Source: Alphaproteobacteria bacterium
GTDB lineage: Bacteria; Pseudomonadota; Alphaproteobacteria; Caulobacterales; Hyphomonadaceae
Assembly: GCA_016125405.1 (NCBI GenBank)
Contig: WGLW01000016.1
Location: 23,897 to 87,896 of the forward strand
Direction of reading: 5' to 3'
Length of the DNA stretch: 64,000 nt
Under the pieces are notes generated by a model, which was not told where the DNA came from, searched no databases, and saw nothing but the letters and a program-made list of their open reading frames with translations. Shown piece by piece: positions 42,717 to 53,990 of this stretch. Each line of letters opens with the position of its first letter. The stretch's first letter is position 1. The translations under genes were made by a program, and so were the position numbers.

Positions 42717-44354
42717 CTAGAGCAGTCCGCGCGCCGCCGCCGGCAGCGTGATCGTGCACACCAGCCCCGTGGGCTGGTAGGCGCGCTCCACCGAGCCGCC
42801 AAGGTTGCGCTCGATCATGGTTTCGATCAGCGACGATCCGAAGCCGGTCCGTTTGGGGGCCGCCTGCGGCGTCGGGCCGCCCGTTTCGGTCCAGACGATG
42901 CGCAGACCGCCATCCACCCGGCTCCACGCGATGCTCACACGTCCCCCGGGCGCCGACCAGGCGCCGTACTTGGCTGCGTTGGTGGCCAGCTCGTGCAGCG
43001 AAAGACCCAGCGACTGCGCCGTGGCCGGCGTGATGAACGCCTCCTCGCCATCCAGCTTCAGGCGGTCCGGCTGGTCGGAGGCGAACGGCGCCAGCTGGGC
43101 GGTGATGAACGCCGAGAGCGCCACCTCGCCGGACGGACTTTCCGACATCGTCTCCAGCGACCGGCCCAGCGCCGAGAGCCGCGCCGAAATATCGTCGCGC
43201 AATTGCTCCACCGACGTCGCCGAGCGCGCCGACAGCCGCACCAGCGAGGCGCCGATCTGAAGCTGGTTCTTGGCCCGGTGCGAGGTTTCGCGCTGGATCA
43301 GCTTCAGCTCGTCCTCATATGCCTTCCGCCGGCGCGCCTGCCGGGTCAGCGACCCCAGCACATCGTCCACCTCGCGCACGATCGAATGGCGTTCCGGCAC
43401 GTCGCCGTCTCCATCGAGCGCGCGGCCGACCGTCGCGGCGCGGCGGATGGCGCCGGCCAACATCTGGCCCAGCGCGATCCCGGCGAGCACGGTGACGCTG
43501 ACAACCACAAGCACCACGATCATGAAAGCGCGCCAGCGCTGCGACAGTCGCGCGCCGGCCTGGTCCGAGGATGTCCACACGCAGGCGCGCCAGCCCCACT
43601 GCGGCAGCGTCTCGGTGGCCGCGGAATAGCGCAGCTTGCCGCGCGTGATCTGATGCAGTCCCGGACCGTCGCTGCTGCAAAGTCTGGTGATCAGGTCCGC
43701 ACTGACGCCTGGCGGCCTGTCGCCGACGACAAAAGCGCCGGCGCCGTCGAGAATGGCGTAGCGCCAGCCCTGCGGCGGCAGGTCGTCCTTGAAGATCTGG
43801 CCCAGCGTCGCCGCATTGCGGGTCAGCATGATCGCCCTCACCCGCGCCTCGTTGGAGATGATCGGCATGGTCAGGCTGAAGACCGGCTCCTTCGCCACGT
43901 GACCCATGTAGACGTTCGAAACCGCCAGATTGCCCGTTTCGATCGCATGCCTCACCGATTCCGGATCGCCGGCGGTGGGAAGAGGCGTGCCATAGGGCAC
44001 ACGTGTGTTGAGCACCTGGTTGATGTCGGCGTCGAACGCCAGAAGGTAGGTGTCCGTGCCGGCGAGCGCCTCGGTCGCGCGCGCATGCAGCCGGTCATAC
44101 TCTTCGCTTTCGATCCAGCCGCTGGAGGCCAGCAGCGCAAGGTTGGTGGACAGGTTGCGGAATTCCCGGTCCAGACGGTCGCCGATCAGGTCCACGCCCT
44201 GCGCCGCGCGGTTGGCCATCTGGCGGTGGTTAATGTTGTCGGATTGAAGCAATAGCAGCGCCGAAAACCCCAGCGATGGCGCAGCCAGGGCGAGGATCAG
44301 CGCCACGATCAGCACCGTCACCGGAATTCTGAGCCGACGGCTCGAAGTCGTCAT
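42717..44354 (-). CDS. HWE-family sensor histidine kinase
   Basis: 545 residues, with GGGGGAGAG before the ATG. Two membrane helices (about 12-36 and 285-310) flank a periplasmic double-Cache-like sensor with YLLAFDADINQVLNTRVPYG. The kinase core has the HWE-type phospho-His motif ETSHRAKNQLQ and an ATPase with HELATNAAKYGA and the late GFGSSLIETMIERNLGGSV. No response regulator lies next to it. It converges on the pump gene with a 7-bp gap. Confidence 0.9.
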   Translation of the reverse strand: MTTSSRRLRIPVTVLIVALILALAAPSLGFSALLLLQSDNINHRQMANRAAQGVDLIGDRLDREFRNLSTNLALLASSGWIESEEYDRLHARATEALAGTDTYLLAFDADINQVLNTRVPYGTPLPTAGDPESVRHAIETGNLAVSNVYMGHVAKEPVFSLTMPIISNEARVRAIMLTRNAATLGQIFKDDLPPQGWRYAILDGAGAFVVGDRPPGVSADLITRLCSSDGPGLHQITRGKLRYSAATETLPQWGWRACVWTSSDQAGARLSQRWRAFMIVVLVVVSVTVLAGIALGQMLAGAIRRAATVGRALDGDGDVPERHSIVREVDDVLGSLTRQARRRKAYEDELKLIQRETSHRAKNQLQIGASLVRLSARSATSVEQLRDDISARLSALGRSLETMSESPSGEVALSAFITAQLAPFASDQPDRLKLDGEEAFITPATAQSLGLSLHELATNAAKYGAWSAPGGRVSIAWSRVDGGLRIVWTETGGPTPQAAPKRTGFGSSLIETMIERNLGGSVERAYQPTGLVCTITLPAAARGLL

Positions 44355-44502
44355 TGAAATATCTCTCCCCCGGAGGGACGGAGGAATTCAAATTGTCTGG
44401 TCTTGAAAATCCACATCGTGACCCCGGGGAAGACACTATTCCCGGATCGCGACGCCGCGCTCTAACATACGATAGGGGCGAGGAGCCAGCGGCTCGAAAG
44501 GA

Positions 44503-45258
44503 TCAGCCGCCGGACGGATGTCCGAAATGCAGGTAGTCCGGATCAAAGGCTGACAGTTCAGCGAGCCGCTGCCGGTCGAGCAACTCGATCTGGCCCTTCC
44601 GGTATTCCGCGATCTTGTCTTCCGACAGCTTGCGGAAGGTACGGTTAACGTGGATCACGCTGATGCCGAGAATGTCGGCGAAGTCTTCCTGGTTGAGCGG
44701 CGTTTCGATGATGTCGCCGGTCATGCGGCCGATGGCTTCGAGGCGCGCGGCGATCTCGCACAGGATGTGCGCAAGCTTTTCGAGACTGTCGCGCCGGCCG
44801 AGCGACACCACGCGCTCTGCGATAACGGATTCCTCCTGCGCCGCCGCCCAGGCGAGCGCCGCCGCAAGTCCAGGATGATGCGTGAACATGTCGGCGAGGA
44901 TCGGCGTTTCGATGCGAAAGAGCGTGACGCCGGTTCGGGCAATCAGGTCGAACGACGACGCCTTGAACAGAATCGAATCGCTGCACAGAAAATCACCAGG
45001 CAGCGCAAAGTTGACGATCTGCCTGCGGCCCGACGCCAGTCCGCGCGAACGGAACACCCAACCGGAATCGATCAGGTAGAGTTGCGGGCAGCGTTCCTCC
45101 TCGCCAACCACCATACGGCCGGCGGGAATCTCGACCCGGTCGCGCGTCAGCGTCCGAAGATCGCGTATCAGCGAGTCATGCAGAGGGCCGATCGTCGACA
45201 TTTTGCGACGCAGAAACTCTCCGGCCCTTTCCAGGGGTAGGTCGGTATTCACTCTCAT
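44503..45258 (-). CDS. Crp/Fnr-family transcriptional regulator
   Basis: 251 residues. A cyclic-nucleotide-binding-like barrel (YLIDSGWVFRSRGLASGRRQIVNFALPGDFL) is followed by a dimer helix and a winged HTH: TPLNQEDFADILGISVIHVNRTFRKL. No N-terminal cysteine cluster of Fnr is seen, so it probably does not bind an Fe-S centre; the ligand is unknown. It lies upstream of the HWE kinase on the same strand with a 148-bp gap. Confidence 0.9.
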   Translation of the reverse strand: MRVNTDLPLERAGEFLRRKMSTIGPLHDSLIRDLRTLTRDRVEIPAGRMVVGEEERCPQLYLIDSGWVFRSRGLASGRRQIVNFALPGDFLCSDSILFKASSFDLIARTGVTLFRIETPILADMFTHHPGLAAALAWAAAQEESVIAERVVSLGRRDSLEKLAHILCEIAARLEAIGRMTGDIIETPLNQEDFADILGISVIHVNRTFRKLSEDKIAEYRKGQIELLDRQRLAELSAFDPDYLHFGHPSGG

Positions 45259-45561
45259 TGATCTTGTCCGGCTACCTGCCTACCGCGACGGAACAGTTGT
45301 GGACGAGCGGAGCCGATGCGCGGAGGCTGGTCGGCTGCAGTCTGTGCGCGGTTTCTTGCGTTGGCAGTGGGTGGTCATAGATCACCTTCTATTGGGCCCT
45401 CCGCCCCTTAGCTCAGGTGAAGAAAACGCGACTTTGCAAATGTTAGTTCCCTGAAAAAATCCCAAGAATCATCACGTAGCGCGCCTTCTGAGGCACACTT
45501 GAGGGCCACGCGAGGGCCATAATTGCGGCAGGGGCAAAGTCGGTTGGGGCCTTCGCCGGCG
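45259..45561. other. 303-bp gap between crp-like gene and three-repeat lipoprotein gene
   Basis: No coding frame I would support. It is less GC-rich than its flanks in the 45420-45475 part. An 8-bp direct repeat GAGGGCCA occurs at 45501-45508 and 45512-45519, spaced 11 bp apart (one helical turn), 50-60 bp past the lipoprotein stop. It should hold the promoter of the crp-like gene; I see no convincing -35/-10 pair. Confidence 0.3.
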
Positions 45562-46566
45562 CTAGTCGACGCTGATCGCGCGCCTCGCCAGCACCACGCG
45601 CTGCTTGGGTGCTTCCATGACGTAGCGGATTTCATACTCGCCCGGTTCGATCGGCATCTTCAGTTCGCTGGCCGTCTGCCGGTCCGTGTAGAAGTACGAG
45701 ATCTCACCCGAGGTCTGCGTGTAGCCCTTCTTCACAAGGTCCACGTAATCGCCGGAACGTTTCGGCCCGGTCCACACGACGGCGACCGTCGCATTGGTTT
45801 TCGCCGTGTCGGGCGCCTCGAGCGTCGCCTCCGGCGCCGTCACCGATAGCGGCGCCGTGGTCAGGACCCGGCGGCCGCCCGGACCCTCCAGCACGTACCG
45901 CACCGTATAGTCGCCGCTCGGCCCCGGCGCGCTGAACATCGCCGGGCTGCCGGCGCTGGTGTAGGCGTAGGCGATCTCACCCGACGTGTCGGTATAGCCC
46001 TGAGGCACGACATCGACATAGTCGCCGTCGCCCGCCGGGCCGGTCCACTCGATCGACAGGGGCTCGGCGCCCAGCGCCGTCGGCGGAACGGTCAGCGTCG
46101 CCGTGGCCGGCGTGATGGTCAGCGGCGAAACCGCCTTCACCTTCCGTCCGCCGTCCTTGAGGTCGAGAATGTAGCGGACGTCGTACTCGCCCGGCGTCGT
46201 GAGGACCCGCAGCCGCGCGCCCTTGGCCGCCGCGTTGACATAGACGTAGGAAAGTTCGCCCGAGGTCTGCGTATCGCCGCGCGGCGCGATGTCGATGTAG
46301 TCCGACGCGTTGGCGGGGCCCGTGAACGTCACGGCGATCGACGATCCGGCCAGCGCGGTCGCCGGGGCCGACAGCGTCACATCGCCATCGACGGGCGGGC
46401 CGTCATTGACCGGCGGCGAACCGGGCGCTCCTGGCGAAACAGGCGCCGCCGCGACGGCGGACGTTGGGGCCGCTGCGCCGGCGTTGCTGGCGCCCGTCTT
46501 CCGGCCGCACCCGGCCAGCGCCAGCGCCGCAACGCAGCCCGCCATGCAGAGTAACCTGGCGATCAT
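45562..46566 (-). CDS. Lipoprotein with three tandem Ig-like repeats
   Basis: 334 residues from ATG 46566 with GAGGGATGGA upstream. A lipoprotein signal ends at LAGC (about residue 20), then an Ala/Pro linker. Three repeats of about 88 residues follow, each with a V-x-F/W-TGP motif, an SDYIDIAPRG-like (GDYVDVVPQG, GDYVDLVKKG) motif, a T-x-TSGE(L/I)(S/A)Y motif and a GEYDVRY-like strand. The same unit occurs as a C-terminal module in some proteobacterial VWA-domain proteins; here it stands alone. Function unknown, probably beta-sandwich binding domains. Confidence 0.75.
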   Translation of the reverse strand: MIARLLCMAGCVAALALAGCGRKTGASNAGAAAPTSAVAAAPVSPGAPGSPPVNDGPPVDGDVTLSAPATALAGSSIAVTFTGPANASDYIDIAPRGDTQTSGELSYVYVNAAAKGARLRVLTTPGEYDVRYILDLKDGGRKVKAVSPLTITPATATLTVPPTALGAEPLSIEWTGPAGDGDYVDVVPQGYTDTSGEIAYAYTSAGSPAMFSAPGPSGDYTVRYVLEGPGGRRVLTTAPLSVTAPEATLEAPDTAKTNATVAVVWTGPKRSGDYVDLVKKGYTQTSGEISYFYTDRQTASELKMPIEPGEYEIRYVMEAPKQRVVLARRAISVD

Positions 46567-46737
46567 TCCATCCCTCACGGGCCGACCCGGTGAAAAGTCT
46601 AAGCATACCCTGCCGGAGCTTTACAGCGGGGTCTGATATCCGGATCGGCGCCCCCTGACTTTCACCCGCAGGGTGTCTTACATATGGATGCGGTGCGAAT
46701 CTCCTGCGCCGCCGCTTTGCCTTTGGGGGAAGCCGTC

Positions 46738-47082
46738 ATGCTCCTCAGCTGGTTCGCCACCGCCATCGCCCTCCTGATCGGCGACCGCCTGCTGGGCGGC
46801 GTCTTCGTCGGCGGCATCTGGGCCGCCCTGCTGGCCGGCTTCCTGATCGGCCTGGTCAACACCACGATCAAGCCGGTGCTCTTCATCCTTACCCTGCCCG
46901 TCACCATCCTGACGCTGGGCCTCTTTGCCCTGGTCCTGGACGCCATGATGCTGGGCCTGGTGTCCTGGGTGGTGCCGCACTTCCATATCAACAGCCTGCT
47001 CAGCGGCATCGGCCTCGCCATAATCATCGCCATCGTCCACGCCATCGCGGTTTCCGCCGTGGGAAAGCGACGCAAGGTCTGA
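46738..47082 (+). CDS. PF04020-type four-helix membrane protein (phage-holin-like family)
   Basis: 114 residues from ATG 46738, preceded by GGGGGAAG; an upstream frame extension lacks conservation. Four membrane helices are seen. Signature residues are GFLIGLVNTTIKPVLFILTLP and LTLGLFALVLDAMMLGLVSW. Members are called mycobacterial 4TMS phage holin family by automatic annotation, but they are chromosomal proteins of unknown role and no phage genes are present here. Confidence 0.88.
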   Translation: MLLSWFATAIALLIGDRLLGGVFVGGIWAALLAGFLIGLVNTTIKPVLFILTLPVTILTLGLFALVLDAMMLGLVSWVVPHFHINSLLSGIGLAIIIAIVHAIAVSAVGKRRKV

Positions 47083-47272
47083 TCCCGATCAAGGCGGATT
47101 GGCAGGCGCGTGGTCCCCTTGCACAGCGGTCCCGTGCTCCTAACTCTTGCGCAGGGTTTCCGTGTCCTTCCCGGAGCGGACTCCCGCTATGGAGACGCCG
47201 CCTGCGGGTCTCTATCCTTTCGACCGGCGTTCGCCGGAATTCCGACTGCTTTTCAAAAGGGTCACGCAATTC

Positions 47273-49906
<2,634 letters not shown>

Positions 49907-49945
49907 GCACTTTCCCAAAGTTGCTTGCGCACCGAATAACCGCGT

Positions 49946-49979
49946 GTCTTGCTTGCCTCCGCAAGGGGGGAAGCAAGAC
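49946..49979 (+). promoter_or_regulatory. Long hairpin sequestering a ribosome-binding site
   Basis: A 34-nt element ends exactly one base before the ATG at 49980. GTCTTGCTTGCCTCC (49946-49960) pairs with GGGGGGAAGCAAGAC (49965-49979) around a GCAA (GNRA-type) loop: 15 positions with one G-G mismatch and one G-U wobble. The G-rich ribosome site lies in the 3' arm, paired with CCTCC. It could be a translation switch, or simply the clpB transcript end; no T run follows. Confidence 0.55.
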
Positions 49980-50447
49980 ATGCGGATTTCAGGTCTAACC
50001 GTCGCGCTGTTGCTTGCGCCTGCCTGCTTCGGCCAAACCACCCTCCAGCCTGAAGACATCATCCGCGTGCTTCCCGGCCGGTGGGCGATGCAGGTTCAGG
50101 ACAAGTAGCAGGTTCCGGCCGACTATGGCTGCAGGAGATTTGCAGAGCACATCTGGATCGAAACGAGCGCCGACAATAGGCTCATCTACCACTCCCAATT
50201 CGAAAAGCCGGACTCAGAAATCGCAACAAGCCCGGTCTATCTCGACCGCGATTTGTATGGCCGCGAACTGCCGTACATCCGGGTTCACTATCAGGGAGAA
50301 AAGCGCCTCACCCCGGCAGGCCGGGAGGTGGAGTGGCTTCTGATCATGGTCGATCGAGACACATTCTACTGGCATCGTACGGACTGGCCAGCGACCGGCA
50401 CGACGGCGCCGGTGAAGCGCTGCCCGGATCGCGACTTGGTCGGTTAG
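49980..50447 (+). pseudogene. Secreted-protein gene interrupted by an in-frame amber codon
   Basis: A 156-codon frame opens with a signal peptide (MRISGLTVALLLAPACFGQT) and DIIRVLPGRWAMQVQDK, meets TAG at 50106-50108 (codon 43), and continues in the same frame with a sensible protein (VPADYGCRRFAEHIWIE, DRDLYGRELPYIRVHY, EVEWLLIMVDRDTFYWHRTD) to TAG 50445-50447. The second part keeps coding character. Family not recognised. It may be a recent nonsense mutation, a read error, or rare read-through. Confidence 0.6.
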
Positions 50448-50460
50448 ATTGCCCCAAAAC

Positions 50461-50492
50461 GAACACAGCCCGCTTCCGGTCGGGAAGCGGGC
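50461..50492 (-). terminator. Terminator between the amber-interrupted gene and the TonB-C-like gene
   Basis: A perfect 10-bp stem (GCCCGCTTCC at 50468-50477, GGAAGCGGGC at 50483-50492) has a 5-nt loop. On the minus strand it is followed by a GTGTTCGTTTTGG stretch, so it best serves the leftward TonB-C-like gene, but it may act in both directions. Confidence 0.65.
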
Positions 50493-50516
50493 CGCGAACG
50501 TGCGTCCGGATGACGT

Positions 50517-51143
50517 CTAGCGCTGGGCGGTCAGCGTCAGCGGCTGGTCGGTCAGCGGCCAGTCGACCGCCTTGCCGTCCTTCATGCCGGGCTTGAACCG
50601 CATCTTCTCGACCGCCTTCTTGATCCACGGGTCGAACCGCTGCGGCGTGCAGTTGGGCTTGACGTCCTTCGGCACGCCATCCGCGCCGACGACATAGCTC
50701 ATGTTGCAGCTGCCGGTCTTGTTGACCCGGGCGATCGCCCGGCCGATGTCGCCGCTGTCGAGCGCCACAACCGGCACAGGCGGCGTGTCGCTGGCCTCGG
50801 CTTTCTGCACGCCGAACGAGAAGGGCTGCTTCACGCCCTCGGTCTCAAACACCTCGCCATCGAACACTTCCGGATCGTAGGTCACGGTCGCCATCGCCCG
50901 CTCGACATAGGGAACGTAGGCGTCGACTGAGCAGGTCGGCTTGAGGTCCTTCGGCTTGCCGTCCTTGCCGATGGTGAACACCACGGTGCACTCGCCCGGC
51001 TGTTTCACCGTGTCGACGGCTTCCTTGACGACCTTGACGTCCGGCCCGGTCAGCGGCTTGGCAAGATGGTCGCCTGGCTTCTGGGCCATCGCGGGCGCAG
51101 CAAGCGCCAGAGCCAGCCCGGCTCCGCAAAGCCATTTATGCAT
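50517..51143 (-). CDS. Periplasmic protein with two TonB-C-like repeats
   Basis: 208 residues from the ATG of MHKWLCGAG. A cleavable signal peptide ends near AMAQ (about residue 21). Two related halves follow: GECTVVFTIGKDGKPKDLKP and TGSCNMSYVVGADGVPKDVKP, each followed by a C, a Y/F-x-P-x-(V/I) helix and an aromatic strand. The repeat resembles the TonB C-terminal domain. There is no membrane anchor and no Pro-rich spanning region, so it is not a normal TonB. Confidence 0.75.
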   Translation of the reverse strand: MHKWLCGAGLALALAAPAMAQKPGDHLAKPLTGPDVKVVKEAVDTVKQPGECTVVFTIGKDGKPKDLKPTCSVDAYVPYVERAMATVTYDPEVFDGEVFETEGVKQPFSFGVQKAEASDTPPVPVVALDSGDIGRAIARVNKTGSCNMSYVVGADGVPKDVKPNCTPQRFDPWIKKAVEKMRFKPGMKDGKAVDWPLTDQPLTLTAQR

Positions 51144-51452
51144 GTGTTTTCTCCCTGACGCCGGCGCTGTGGCCCCCCTCGGGAGCGGCCAGCCTGTTTC
51201 GGGGAATTTTATACCGCGGCACACGCAAATCCGAAGCGAAAATGGCGCCCGGGGCCGAAAACTCCCCGGAATTCCGGCTGCTGTTCGCAGCCCTCACGCC
51301 TTCGTGAGAAGACACCGCCAAGTGCGGCGACGCCACACCTTGCGTCTTCTTCACCTTCTGTTGTGCAGTTGCGAAAAGGATGACTCGCGACGGCCCAGCC
51401 GCGTGATACCGTCCGGTCGTCAACGGGATGGAATCGAAATGAGGCGGACGGC
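51144..51452. other. 309-bp divergent control region
   Basis: It lies between the TonB-C-like gene (left) and 3-hydroxyacyl-CoA dehydrogenase (right). A TATAAA element on the minus strand (51213-51208) could be the -10 of the left gene; its -35 is weak. A perfect inverted repeat, TCACG-CCTT-CGTGA, lies at 51294-51307. No additional coding frame is convincing. Confidence 0.35.
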
Positions 51453-52331
51453 ATGACCGGAATTCGCACGATTGGCGTCGTCGGCGCCGGACAAATGGGA
51501 AATGGCATCGCGCACGTCTGCGCCCTGGCTGGATACGATGTCCTGCTGAACGATGTCTCGGCCGAACGCCTGGAAGCGGGCGTCGCAACCATCAGCCGCA
51601 ACATGGATCGTCAGGTCCATCGCGAGATGATTTCGGCCGACCAGCGCTCCGCCGCCCTGAAGCGGATCCGTACGGTCACGGCGCTGACCGAATTCGGCGA
51701 TGTCGACTTCGCCATCGAGGCGGCGACCGAGAAGGAAGACATCAAGAAGAAGATTTTCGACCAGCTCTGCCCGGTGATGCGCAAGAGTGCGATCCTCGCC
51801 TCCAACACCTCGTCGATCTCGATCACCCGGCTTGGCTCGGCCACCGACCGGCCGGAACGCTTCATCGGCCTGCACTTCATGAACCCGGTGCCGCTGATGC
51901 AGCTGGTCGAAGTGATCCGCGGCCTCGCCACCGATCAGGAAACCTACGACGCGGCGGTCTCGATCGTCGAGAAGCTCGGCAAGCACGTCACCAACGCGGA
52001 AGACTTTCCGGCGTTCATCGTCAACCGTGTGCTGATGCCGATGATCAACGAGGCGGTCTACACGCTCTACGAGGGCGTCGGCACGGTCGAGTCCATCGAC
52101 ACCGCCATGAAGCTCGGCGCCAACCATCCGATGGGCCCGCTCGAACTCGCGGACTTCATCGGCCTCGACACCTGCCTTTCGATCATGCAGGTGCTGCACG
52201 ACGGCCTTGCCGACACTAAATACAGACCATGTCCGTTGCTGGTGAAGTACGTAGAGGCGGGTTGGGTCGGCAAGAAGGCCGGTCGCGGTTTCTACGACTA
52301 TCGCGGCGACGTCCCGGTTCCGACACGCTGA
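51453..52331 (+). CDS. hbd: 3-hydroxybutyryl-CoA dehydrogenase
   Basis: 292 residues. The NAD-binding Rossmann motif is IGVVGAGQMGNGIAHVCALAGYDV at the N-terminus. Then come AIEAATEKEDIKKKIF, ASNTSSISITRLGS, the catalytic-His segment FIGLHFMNPVPLMQLVEVI, and FPAFIVNRVLMPMINEAV. It oxidises 3-hydroxyacyl-CoA to 3-oxoacyl-CoA in butyrate/PHB metabolism or beta-oxidation. It is single-domain, without a fused hydratase. Confidence 0.94.
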   Translation: MTGIRTIGVVGAGQMGNGIAHVCALAGYDVLLNDVSAERLEAGVATISRNMDRQVHREMISADQRSAALKRIRTVTALTEFGDVDFAIEAATEKEDIKKKIFDQLCPVMRKSAILASNTSSISITRLGSATDRPERFIGLHFMNPVPLMQLVEVIRGLATDQETYDAAVSIVEKLGKHVTNAEDFPAFIVNRVLMPMINEAVYTLYEGVGTVESIDTAMKLGANHPMGPLELADFIGLDTCLSIMQVLHDGLADTKYRPCPLLVKYVEAGWVGKKAGRGFYDYRGDVPVPTR

Positions 52332-52440
52332 CCGCTCAATTGCGGCGAAGACTGTCACGCCTTCGCCGCAACAGGATGCAAGATTGTAGGACTGCACAGC
52401 GCGCGGGATTTCATGGCGCTGATTGTGAGGGGAACCGGCC

Positions 52441-53130
52441 ATGGCCGTCGCGCTGATCACCGGAGCCAACCGCGGCATCGGGCTCGCGCTGGTCAACGCT
52501 TACGCCAGCCGCCGCGACAAGGTCTTCGCCGCCGTTCGCGGCTCCTCGGACCGCACCGACCTCGACGCCTTCGCCAACAGCGCGCGCGGATGGGTTGAAG
52601 TCATCGAGATGGACGTCGCGGACGCGGTGGACATCGCCCGCGCCAAGCGCAAGCTGGAAGCCGAACCGATCGACGTGCTGATCAACAATGCCGGCATTTC
52701 GGGGCCGGATCACCAGTCCGCGCTCGACATGGATTTCGAGGGCCTGGCTGAAACGCTCGCCGTCAACTCCATCGCGCCGCTGCGCATCGCCAACGCATTC
52801 CTTCCGAACGTGAAGGCGGCGAAGGGAAAGATCATCACGCTGTCGAGCCAGATGGGCCAGATGCAGAGCGCATCCGCCGACAGCCTCGCCTACCGCGTCT
52901 CGAAAGCCGCAGTGAACAAGCTGATGCGCGGTCTTGCGACCGAACTGAAACCCCAGGGCGTGCCGGTTCTGATCGTTCACCCCGGCTGGGTGAAAACCGA
53001 GATGGGCGGGGATGGCGCGCAGCTGACGCCCGAGGAATCCGCCAGCGGGATGCTGAAACTGATCGACAAGCTCGATCTTGCCTCGACCGGAAAGTTCCTC
53101 GCGTGGAACGGCAAGGAGCTGGCCTGGTAG
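52441..53130 (+). CDS. Short-chain dehydrogenase/reductase (C-factor-like)
   Basis: 229 residues. The cofactor motif is VALITGANRGIGLALV; NNAG is in VLINNAGISGP; the catalytic site is Ser in ITLSSQMGQM with YRVSKAA (YxxxK). A short C-terminus ends LDLASTGKFLAWNGKELAW. It resembles C-factor-like SDRs. Substrate unknown. It follows the hydroxyacyl-CoA dehydrogenase by 109 bp. Confidence 0.9.
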   Translation: MAVALITGANRGIGLALVNAYASRRDKVFAAVRGSSDRTDLDAFANSARGWVEVIEMDVADAVDIARAKRKLEAEPIDVLINNAGISGPDHQSALDMDFEGLAETLAVNSIAPLRIANAFLPNVKAAKGKIITLSSQMGQMQSASADSLAYRVSKAAVNKLMRGLATELKPQGVPVLIVHPGWVKTEMGGDGAQLTPEESASGMLKLIDKLDLASTGKFLAWNGKELAW

Positions 53131-53145
53131 GCAAGCGGCAGCCCT

Positions 53146-53901
53146 TCAGCTCAGGTCCCGCATCGCGGCCGTCAGCGTTGGGCCAATCTCGGTGTTGAGA
53201 ACCACGTCGGCGATGTCATCGAGCGGCGTCGCCTCGCGGTTCACGATTACCAGCCGCGCGCCGTTGCGTTTCGCGCGAACAGGAAAATGCGACGCCGGGG
53301 TCACAACAAGCGAAGACCCCAGCACGAGAAAGAGATCGCACGCTTCGGTTTCCTCCCGCGCCCGCATCATCGGCTCTTCCGGCATGGGCTGTCCGAAGGA
53401 GACCGTCGCCGTCTTCACCAGCTCGCCGCAGCCGGTGCAGACCGGGATCCGGCCCTTGTCGACGAACAGGGGCCTCAGATCTTCAAGCTCATGACGAAGC
53501 CCGCAGCCAAGGCAGGTTGCGTAGCTGGCGTTGCCGTGCAGTTCGATCACCCGCTCGGCGGCGACGCCCGAGGCCTGATGCAGATTGTCGACGTTCTGTG
53601 TGATCACAGCGGACGCTCTGTCTTCCGCGATCAGGCGCGCGACCGCGAAGTGTCCGGCGTTGGGCTCCTTGCCGACCCAGCCCGCTGCGCCGTTGAAGGT
53701 TCTTCGCCATGCCTCGCGCCGGCTGTCTTCGCTGGAGACGAAGTCCTGGAAATAGATCGGCTTCATCCGGGACCAGACCCCGCCCGGAGACCGGAAATCA
53801 GGAATGCCGGATTCGGTTGAGATGCCTGCGCCGGTAAAAACAACGATGCGCGCAGCGGCAGCCAGTTCCTTGGCGAGATCGTCGGCGGGGAGGTTCGGCA
53901 T
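53146..53901 (-). CDS. Sir2-family NAD-dependent protein deacylase
   Basis: 251 residues with all sirtuin hallmarks: VVFTGAGISTESGIPDFRS, TQNVDNLHQASG, catalytic His in ELHGN, two Cys pairs (CLGC and CTGC) for zinc, LGSSLVVTPASHFP and IVNREATP. It removes acyl groups from lysines using NAD+, often on acyl-CoA synthetases. It is divergent from an enoyl-CoA hydratase gene, a fitting neighbour. Confidence 0.93.
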   Translation of the reverse strand: MPNLPADDLAKELAAAARIVVFTGAGISTESGIPDFRSPGGVWSRMKPIYFQDFVSSEDSRREAWRRTFNGAAGWVGKEPNAGHFAVARLIAEDRASAVITQNVDNLHQASGVAAERVIELHGNASYATCLGCGLRHELEDLRPLFVDKGRIPVCTGCGELVKTATVSFGQPMPEEPMMRAREETEACDLFLVLGSSLVVTPASHFPVRAKRNGARLVIVNREATPLDDIADVVLNTEIGPTLTAAMRDLS

Positions 53902-53990
53902 GGCCCCAACATGCGCGAAACGTCAGTCGAAGCAACCCGCCGGCGGCCGTGCGCGGCGCCTGCTTGCGCCGCTCTGGTCCCGGTCCTATC

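Noticed and set aside
39776..42802. Open frame of about 1000 codons antisense to the HlyD-EmrB pump genes
   Set aside because: Strong G/C preference at third positions removes stops from the opposite strand. The translation is Arg/His/Asp-rich without any recognisable domain, while the plus strand encodes two clear transporters.
46738..47082. Prophage holin
   Set aside because: The family name is historical. No lysin, integrase or structural phage genes are near, so I do not call a prophage.
47101..47272. Sigma-32 heat-shock promoter or CIRCE element before clpB
   Set aside because: CCCTTGCA near 47116 is a poor -35 match without a matching -10, and no CIRCE inverted repeat is seen.
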